Below are positions 59,701 to 64,000 of a stretch of 64,000 bases of DNA, piece by piece. The notes under the pieces were generated by a model. The model was not told where the DNA came from, did no database searches, and was given only the letters and a program-made list of their open reading frames with translations. Each line of letters begins with the position of its first letter. The stretch's first letter is position 1. Origin of the DNA: Catenulispora acidiphila DSM 44928 (GTDB lineage Bacteria > Actinomycetota > Actinomycetes > Streptomycetales > Catenulisporaceae). The position numbers and the translations under genes were made by a program. The DNA is taken from NCBI RefSeq assembly GCF_000024025.1, contig NC_013131.1, forward strand, positions 5,146,001 to 5,210,000, written 5' to 3'.

Positions 59701-60719
59701 GGGTCGTCCTCCAGGTAGCGGCCGGGGAAGCCCTGGCTGTCGGTGCCGAAGCCGAGGCTGGCGTTGATCACGTCGGGCCGCGGCGTCTGCCGGGCGGCGG
59801 CCAGCAGCGCGACGCGGATCTGGTCCGGCGTCGGGCTGGAGGGCACGACCAGCCGGTAGCTCGCGCCGGGCGCCACGCCGAGCAGGTCGGTGAAGCCGCT
59901 GCCGGTGTTCGCCGGCCGCTGGTCCTGGTGCGGCAGCGGCGCCATCACGCTGAAGTCCAGCATGATCTCGCCGTTGGACGGGTCCTGGTTCTCGGTGGAA
60001 CCCAGCGGGTTGAGATGCCCGGCGGTGTCGGCGACGTAGGTCGGGATCAGCGGCATGGACGGCAGGTCCAGATAGCGCTGGCCGCCGGAGAGGACCGTGG
60101 TCGGGCCGTTCTGCTGCACGTAGCCGTCGCCGGCGTCGGCCATCGCCTGGTCGGTGAGGTCGCCGACGCAGACGTTGGTGATGATCTCACCCTGTCCGGG
60201 CAGCTTGTTGTAGCGCGTAGCCAGGTCGCTGTAGGCGCCGAGGGCGTCCACACCGCCGGAGTTCATCCAGCTCTCCAGGGAGGAGGAGATGCCGTAGTTG
60301 TCCGGCAGTCCGCTGGTGTTCGCCACGGCCAGCCGCTTGGTGGTCGTCGCCGCGGCGTTGTTCTTGGCGGCGGCGACGATCGAGGCCGGGATCTGGGTCC
60401 GGCTGCTGATCATGCTGGTGACGGTGTGGCCGGAGGCGGCGGCAGCGGCGTTCCCGCCGGGCACCGGGTGGTCGGCGGCGGACCAGGTTTCGCCGAGGGC
60501 TGAGGCGCCGGCGGAGCCGAAGGAGTACGTGGGCTGACCCGGCCGGGTCGGGGCGCCGGGGCTGCTGCCCGCGGCGGTGGCCGGACCGGCGGGCGCGGCG
60601 GAGACGGCGCTGGTGGCGCCGAGCGTTCCGGCGGCCAGGGTGGTGCCCGCGACCAGTGCCGTGATCAGGCGTTTCCGGCCTCGTGGGGAGTCGGAGCGGG
60701 GTGGGTGGGGACTTGGCAT
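56724..60719 (-). CDS. Large secreted serine peptidase, sedolisin/subtilisin-like
   Basis: A 1331-residue exported protein. The signal peptide ends near residue 42 (TSAVSAAPA). The peptidase core spans ~170-510. The nucleophile is Ser484 in GGTSASAPE. Glu251 and Asp255 (EIMLD) plus Asp363 in SIAANDGT match the Glu/Asp/Asp set of S53 sedolisins better than the His-containing S8 subtilisin triad, although S8 cannot be excluded. About 800 residues follow, with bacterial Ig-like and beta-propeller-like repeats of no assigned family. The ATG at 60719 follows GAGGAA. Upstream in-frame codons run into the divergent regulator and are not used. Confidence 0.82.
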   Translation of the reverse strand: MPSPHPPRSDSPRGRKRLITALVAGTTLAAGTLGATSAVSAAPAGPATAAGSSPGAPTRPGQPTYSFGSAGASALGETWSAADHPVPGGNAAAAASGHTVTSMISSRTQIPASIVAAAKNNAAATTTKRLAVANTSGLPDNYGISSSLESWMNSGGVDALGAYSDLATRYNKLPGQGEIITNVCVGDLTDQAMADAGDGYVQQNGPTTVLSGGQRYLDLPSMPLIPTYVADTAGHLNPLGSTENQDPSNGEIMLDFSVMAPLPHQDQRPANTGSGFTDLLGVAPGASYRLVVPSSPTPDQIRVALLAAARQTPRPDVINASLGFGTDSQGFPGRYLEDDPTIEATVAQIVHQYGITVSIAANDGTRLYTPTAVGPDGGSTPTDVAHSAHQATTIDDDAMSTTPSRVQDSGAIAAGGSTTDNTLSVGTAGPATVAETRISGSGDFSSGFGSRIDLSAPSDNIPALFHAEGSAAQTAGVSLTGGTSASAPEIAAAAAVIDGAAKLTGRTLTPEQIRDLLVSTARTVATPPQIDQNLNVGPQVDVTAAVERLLSARHGDDTNAVVNGTAADSAASTVSADAADAAAKAGPTRIVRLGVQHHELLGEEGGEFLESTDPASIDLAGPADARGDDTGEGLVGPLTFAADVVNAGHGSRYRLTVGSKTFDSDTPAIRLTPTQLLTAAGLPVISTTPRTVSVRFDVLSHGRSTGSITQSVTLGATDGTYLEAPAPTAPATVNAGQAVTVHYDFTGVRNVKSPTLALSTVGHWSPVLAPLSNNAWTAPLTGTSGDVQIPASAFGSGGGIYGITIIQDDSNPQYPIYGESAPIRVAGFGADQRPDAPTLAAGVRHDASAAFGHQSEVSRKSSAFSVNYSVDSVHGATGAMLEISAGAPTLWNSLNTFTAQNGTARDGDGFDTGSVVYQKLPWRSGTVSLDALKIGLATASQYTIRVLPIGRDGQAAGQASPSSTLTVDDGVPPANGQVADFAAKGADSVAVVTDSADAGESVRHYNPADGTYGPVITSDTTQAGPYAIIGVDDSAHRVVLMHTVDENSYQLEVRNLSDGSLVGTPQVVQGAPSLVVGGRVDAARHQAWVLQWVQPDYHDELLSLDVASGKPGTPVEPDATAKATRAYYDGIDVDAGTGTVQLAHLADSSLCFGTAANAVIDVNEATEAVSLSAGSTPVCGTNFASAQDGSQAALLNYASFSVNFLSHLALDMVDEKTLATTNNGTLRQQMAGALALDSAHHVALVAYASPQPLSVFGHPGGILTDSNSRGQIDVVDTGTGKVLKTVTAFEFTHGFGGPLSSTAGQNIQIDPKTRTGFTYGPGWSQIEQFSY

Positions 60720-60870
60720 TCGGTTCCTCACACGCTTCAGTAAATGAACGGTGGGGAACAACCTGGCAGCGTCCCAGGCGATGGCACAAGACAGCCAGCA
60801 GGCGTATTCTCGCCACCCGGCGTCTTTGCGCCACCACCCGATGCTCCGGCCCGCGAATAAGGGGACTGAC

Positions 60871-61827
60871 GTGCTGGAATCAGTGGGCCTGCCAGAGCCG
60901 TGCGGAACGGTGTACTCGGCCCTCGTTGAGCATCCCGAGTCCGGCGCGGCGCGGTTGGCGGAGATCACGAGGCTACCGTTGAGTAAGGTGCGCGGCGCAC
61001 TCGACCGCTTGACCGCCGAGGGCATGGCGAGCCGCGCGCCGGGCCGGACGGCGGTGTGGTTCGCCTCGGCGCCGGACGTCGCCATCGGCTCGCTGGTCGG
61101 GCGTGCGGAGCAGGAGCTGGTGCGTGTCAGGTCCTTGATGAACGGCCTCATGGACAGCTACCGCGAGGCGGCCCGCTACACCGACCCCTCGCTGTCGGTG
61201 GAGGTGGTGCGCGGTTATGAGGAGGTCGGCCGCCGCTTCAGCCACCTGCAGAGCGAGGCGCGCCACCAGATCCGCGGCTTCGACCGGCCGCCGTACCTGA
61301 ACAACCCCGGCACCAACCACGACAACGCGGCGCGCCGTGCCCGCTCCGGACTGAACTACCGGGTGATCTACTCCCGCGCCGCGCTGGCCTGGCCGGACCG
61401 TCTCAGCCAGGACATCCGGCCCTCCCAGACCTTCGGCGAGCACTCCCGCACCCGCCCCACCCTGCCGATCAAGATGGTGATCAGCGACGATCGCCAGGCG
61501 CTGATCCCGATCCGCGATCCGGAGGAGGCGCTGACCACGGCGTACGTGATCCATCCCTCGTCGCTGCTGGACGCCCTGATCGCGTTGTTCGAGGCCGAGT
61601 GGCGGCTGGCGCTGCCGCTCCCGGAGGTCTCCGAGCAGGGACCGGACGAGGCGACCCGCACGCTGCTGTTGCTGCTGGCCTCAGGCCAGACCGACGAGGC
61701 GATCGCCCGCGCGCTGGGCTGGAGTTTCCGCACCACGCAGCGGCGTGTCCAGGCCCTGATGCGGACGCTGGACGCCACGACGCGGTTCCAGGCGGGAATG
61801 GAGGCGCGGGGGCGGGGCTGGGTGTGA
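60871..61827 (+). CDS. Two-domain HTH regulator (TrmB-like head, LuxR-like tail)
   Basis: A 318-residue transcription regulator. The N-terminal winged helix (VYSALVEHPESGAARLAEIT, then RLPLSKVRGALDRLTAEGMA) resembles the TrmB/MarR class. The C-terminal ~65 residues (TRTLLLLLASGQTDEAIARALGWSFRTTQRRVQALM) form a LuxR/GerE-type HTH. The middle is a ligand-like domain. This architecture is common in actinomycetes. The GTG at 60871 follows AAGGGG by seven bases, while an ATG 40 codons earlier lacks a ribosome site. It is divergent from the large peptidase gene and could control it. Confidence 0.85.
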   Translation: MLESVGLPEPCGTVYSALVEHPESGAARLAEITRLPLSKVRGALDRLTAEGMASRAPGRTAVWFASAPDVAIGSLVGRAEQELVRVRSLMNGLMDSYREAARYTDPSLSVEVVRGYEEVGRRFSHLQSEARHQIRGFDRPPYLNNPGTNHDNAARRARSGLNYRVIYSRAALAWPDRLSQDIRPSQTFGEHSRTRPTLPIKMVISDDRQALIPIRDPEEALTTAYVIHPSSLLDALIALFEAEWRLALPLPEVSEQGPDEATRTLLLLLASGQTDEAIARALGWSFRTTQRRVQALMRTLDATTRFQAGMEARGRGWV

Positions 61828-61839
61828 TGGACTGCCCGG

Positions 61840-62337
61840 GTGTCCGGTGAAGTGATCCTGCCCGTCCATGTCCGCGACCTCACCTATGCGGATCTGCCGC
61901 ACTGTGGCTGGTCTGGGTCCTCGCTCCACCTGCTCGTGGTGGAGAACGAACTGGACCGCGCGGCGGCCGGAGTGGCGGAGTATCTGGCGGTGTGCGCCGC
62001 CAAGACCGACCTCCCGCTGGCGATCGGCGGCATCGACTACGAACTGGCTCCGGCAGCCGGCTCGATCCACCAGCTCGCGACGATGCCCGCGCTCCAGTCC
62101 TGCGGTTTGGGCACGACGCTGATGGCCGCCGCCGAGGACCGCATCCGCGGCCGCGGTCTGGTGCGCGCCGAGCTCGGGGTCGAGCAGGAGAATCCGCGGG
62201 CGCGGGCGTTGTACGAGCGGCTCGGCTACGTCGTCTTCGACACCCGCCCCGACTCCTGGGACGAGGAGGCTCCGGACGGCACGCTCCGGCGCTACGAAAC
62301 CGTGTGCGCGATCATGGCGAAGGATCTGCGGGCCTGA
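61840..62337 (+). CDS. GNAT family N-acetyltransferase
   Basis: A 165-residue acetyltransferase. The acetyl-CoA region is IHQLATMPALQSCGLGTTLM (residues ~75-94, with Q-S-C-G-L-G in place of the usual Q/R-x-x-G-x-G/A), followed by GVEQENPRARALYERLGYV. An N-terminal tryptophan-containing segment is typical of amine acetyltransferases. It starts at a GTG 12 bases after the regulator stop, so the two may be co-transcribed. Substrate unknown. It ends 17 bp before a convergent second acetyltransferase gene. Confidence 0.84.
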   Translation: MSGEVILPVHVRDLTYADLPHCGWSGSSLHLLVVENELDRAAAGVAEYLAVCAAKTDLPLAIGGIDYELAPAAGSIHQLATMPALQSCGLGTTLMAAAEDRIRGRGLVRAELGVEQENPRARALYERLGYVVFDTRPDSWDEEAPDGTLRRYETVCAIMAKDLRA

Positions 62338-62354
62338 GCTGGGCCTAGTCGGGC

Positions 62355-62846
62355 CTAAGTGTCCTGCCGGGCCGCCGCGCCGCCGAACGCGTGCAGCGCG
62401 TCGCCGGTCAGCCGCATCGTGGTCCACTCCTCCATCGCGACCGCGCCGAGCGCCTTGTAGAAGCCGATCGACGGCTCGTTCCAGTCCAGCACGCTCCACT
62501 CCACGCGGCTGTAGCCGCGCTCGACGGCGATGCGGGCCAGCTCGCGCAGCAGCGCGCTGCCGTAGCCGCCGCCGCGCGCCTCGGGCAGGACGAACAGGTC
62601 CTCCAGGTAGATGCCGTGCGTGCCGTTCCAGGTGGAGAAGTTCAGGAAATACAGCGCGAAGCCGACCGGGGTGCCGGCGTCGTCCTCCGCGATCAGGGCG
62701 AAGACGGCGGGGTGCTCGGCGAACAGGGCGGCGTGGAACTGCTCCTCGGTGGCCTTGGCCGATTCCGGCTCGCGCTCGTACTCGGCGAGGGCGGCGACCA
62801 GGGCGCGGATGGTCGGGACGTCGGCGGGGGCGGCAGCGCGGATCAT
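62355..62846 (-). CDS. GNAT family N-acetyltransferase (diamine acetyltransferase-like)
   Basis: A 163-residue acetyltransferase resembling the spermidine/spermine (SAT-like) group. The hallmark FALYFLNFSTWNGTHGIYLEDLFV precedes motif A PEARGGGYGSALLRELARIA, and motif B is VEWSVLDWNEPSIGFYKALG. The W-N-x-x-S-I-x-F-Y-K segment is highly conserved in that group, so small amines are the likely acceptors. The start is the ATG at 62846 after a short promoter region shared with the DGPF gene. Confidence 0.88.
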   Translation of the reverse strand: MIRAAAPADVPTIRALVAALAEYEREPESAKATEEQFHAALFAEHPAVFALIAEDDAGTPVGFALYFLNFSTWNGTHGIYLEDLFVLPEARGGGYGSALLRELARIAVERGYSRVEWSVLDWNEPSIGFYKALGAVAMEEWTTMRLTGDALHAFGGAAARQDT

Positions 62847-62951
62847 GCCGCAAGCCTAGCGGCGAGGGGGGAGTGGGCCGGCTGTCTGTTTGCGGCCACC
62901 TGCTTCGTGTAGAGGGTGAGACCGATTCTCACGGAGCACGAAGGAGACATC

Positions 62952-63653
62952 ATGGGCCAGATCGTGGTGACCGAGAGCCTGACGCTGGACGGCGTGATGC
63001 AGGCGCCGGCCGGGCCGAAGCAGACCGACGGGAACCCCTTCACCGAGCACCTGCGTAAGGTGCAGAAGTATGTCGTGTCGGCGACGATGGCCGAGTCGCT
63101 GCCGTGGGCGAACTCGACGGTGGTGCGCGCGAAGCGGGACGGCGCCGGTTCCGGTGAGGGTGCCAGTGCCAGTGCCAGTGCCGGTGGTGGCGGCGTCCCG
63201 GCGGCGGTCGCGGCGCTTCGCGACGGCATCGAGCAGGACATCGCGACGAGGCCTGAGGAGATGGCTGCCATGACCCGCTACCTGCTCTCCATCTACCAGC
63301 CCGACGGGCCGCTGCCCTCCGAGGAGCGCCTCGCCGACATCGGCCGCGAGCTGGACGCGCTGAACGCCGAGCTGCGGGAAGCCGGCTCGTGGGTGTTCGA
63401 CGGGGGACTGCATCCGGCGAGTACGGCGACGGTGTTGCGACCCGGTCCGGCTTCGGGTTCTGGTTCGGGCTCCAGTTCCGGCTCCGGCTCCAACGAGGTG
63501 CTGATCACCGACGGACCCTTCGCCGACAGCAAGGAACACCTCGGCGGCATCAAGATCATCGATGCCCCCGACCTGGACGCGGCGCTCGGCTGGGCCGCGA
63601 AGCTGACGCGTGCCGTCGGGCTGCCCGTCGAGGTCCGGCCGTTCCTGGGCTGA
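62952..63653 (+). CDS. DGPF (YCII-related) protein with truncated DHFR-like head
   Basis: A 233-residue hybrid. Residues ~1-60 (GQIVVTESLTLDGVMQAPAG, then SATMAESLPWANSTVV) match the start of RibD-C/dihydrofolate-reductase-like proteins, but the rest of that domain is missing. A Gly/Ser/Ala linker follows. Residues ~100-233 form a YCII-related domain: MTRYLLSIYQPDGPLPSEE, then ITDGPFADSKEHLGGIKIID with the DGPF motif and VEVRPFLG at the end. A second Ser-Gly insertion (GSGSGSSSGSGS) interrupts the YCII domain. DGPF proteins accompany ECF42-type sigma factors, and one starts two bases downstream. Confidence 0.85.
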   Translation: MGQIVVTESLTLDGVMQAPAGPKQTDGNPFTEHLRKVQKYVVSATMAESLPWANSTVVRAKRDGAGSGEGASASASAGGGGVPAAVAALRDGIEQDIATRPEEMAAMTRYLLSIYQPDGPLPSEERLADIGRELDALNAELREAGSWVFDGGLHPASTATVLRPGPASGSGSGSSSGSGSNEVLITDGPFADSKEHLGGIKIIDAPDLDAALGWAAKLTRAVGLPVEVRPFLG

Positions 63654-63654
63654 C

Positions 63655-64000
63655 ATGACCTCGGCTCAGGACATCGAAGCCGTCTTCCGTGCCGAGTACG
63701 GCCGGGCGGTGGCTGTCCTGGTGCGCGCTTTCGGCGACATCGACCTCGCCGAGGAAGCCGTCCAGGACGCCTTCGCCACCGCCTTGCAACGCTGGCCGGC
63801 AGAGGGTCCGCCACCGTCTCCGGCGGGCTGGATCATCACCACGGCCCGCAACCGCGCCATCGACCGTCTTCGCCGTGAAGCGCGCCGCGAGGACCACTAT
63901 GCCCAAGCGGCGCTGCTGCACGCCGCCACCGATCCCGGCGCCGATCGCCACCCCGCCACCGAATCAGAACAGGAGGACCCGGTGCGCGACGACCGCCTCC
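63655..64000 (+). CDS. ECF RNA polymerase sigma factor (ECF42-like), N-terminal part
   Basis: The first ~115 residues of a sigma-70 family ECF factor, running off the window. Region 2 is clear: IEAVFRAEYGRAVAVLVRAF, then DIDLAEEAVQDAFATALQRW and AGWIITTARNRAIDRLRREA. The start is two bases after the DGPF gene stop, so the genes are coupled. The sequence and the DGPF partner match the ECF42 group, whose members carry a long C-terminal extension and no classical anti-sigma factor. That extension lies outside the window. Confidence 0.9.
   Translation, partial: MTSAQDIEAVFRAEYGRAVAVLVRAFGDIDLAEEAVQDAFATALQRWPAEGPPPSPAGWIITTARNRAIDRLRREARREDHYAQAALLHAATDPGADRHPATESEQEDPVRDDRL

Noticed and set aside
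58773-60503. A 576-codon plus-strand frame opposite the large peptidase
   Set aside because: Composition is typical antisense shadow (Gly/Arg/Val/Asp-rich) and the minus-strand frame has a signal peptide and catalytic motifs.
1-64000. tRNA, rRNA and phage or transposon genes
   Set aside because: I saw no tRNA T-arm or acceptor pairing, no rRNA-like sequence and no transposase or integrase motifs anywhere.

Overview
The window is about 71% G+C with strong G/C bias at wobble positions, frequent GTG starts, many 1- and 4-base stop/start overlaps and several promoters that sit one turn upstream of a start codon (leaderless genes). With the gene families present (anti-sigma/STAS pairs, DUF5959, DUF488, DGPF-type ECF sigma factor, LPxTG anchoring, GH92), this points to a filamentous high-GC actinomycete of Streptomyces/Catenulispora type. 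The species cannot be fixed from the sequence alone. No rRNA, tRNA, CRISPR array or transposase was found.

Layout. 1-6076: the end of an oligopeptide ABC importer operon that runs without gaps into anmK, a cell-wall sugar kinase. 6077-7558: a gene-free stretch built as a roughly 1.1 kb imperfect inverted repeat holding two long internal hairpins, followed by about 26 copies of a 7-bp repeat. 7559-9890: an LD-carboxypeptidase (S66) and a membrane protein. 9937-15605: aldehyde dehydrogenase with its DUF779 partner, an MFS exporter, and two beta-oxidation-type enzymes. 15675-24520: a stress/redox island with an anti-sigma ATPase, STAS antagonist, DUF2231-Rieske fusion, DUF488, hemerythrin, PRC-barrel, a molybdopterin oxidoreductase lacking N-terminal Fe-S cysteines, and a Ser/Thr kinase with a SigB-like promoter. 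24566-31707: isochorismatase-like hydrolase, AzlCD exporter with divergent XRE-cupin regulator, acetyltransferase, O-methyltransferase-like protein, DUF998, acyltransferase and VOC protein.

31891-35814: a sortase-type (LPDTG) cell-wall protein with two aspartic-peptidase DTG motifs, a small secreted peptide, ketopantoate-reductase-like and YbhN-like proteins. 35835-41737: a second peptide ABC importer on the minus strand. Its two ATPases are fused through a minisatellite-coded linker, and a leaderless 31-codon leader peptide precedes it. 41926-48023: small regulator/enzyme units (TetR/SDR, cupin, MerR/epimerase, MarR), each with a visible palindromic operator, plus DUF1269 and NUDIX genes. 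48111-49664: a pyridine nucleotide-disulfide oxidoreductase. 49968-54365: a very large secreted GH92 alpha-mannosidase. 54476-56600: DUF5959 and a TetR/quinone-oxidoreductase pair. 56724-60719: a very large secreted sedolisin/subtilisin-like peptidase with a divergent HTH regulator. 61840-64000: two acetyltransferases and a DGPF (YCII) protein carrying a truncated DHFR-like head, directly followed by its ECF42-type sigma factor, which runs off the window.

Themes. Two peptide importers, anmK and the LD-carboxypeptidase suggest peptide and cell-wall fragment salvage. The GH92 and the peptidase suggest degradation of mannoproteins and other external polymers. The 15.7-24.5 kb block looks like a stress regulon organised around partner switching. 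The least explained piece of DNA is the nested palindrome between anmK and the LD-carboxypeptidase gene.
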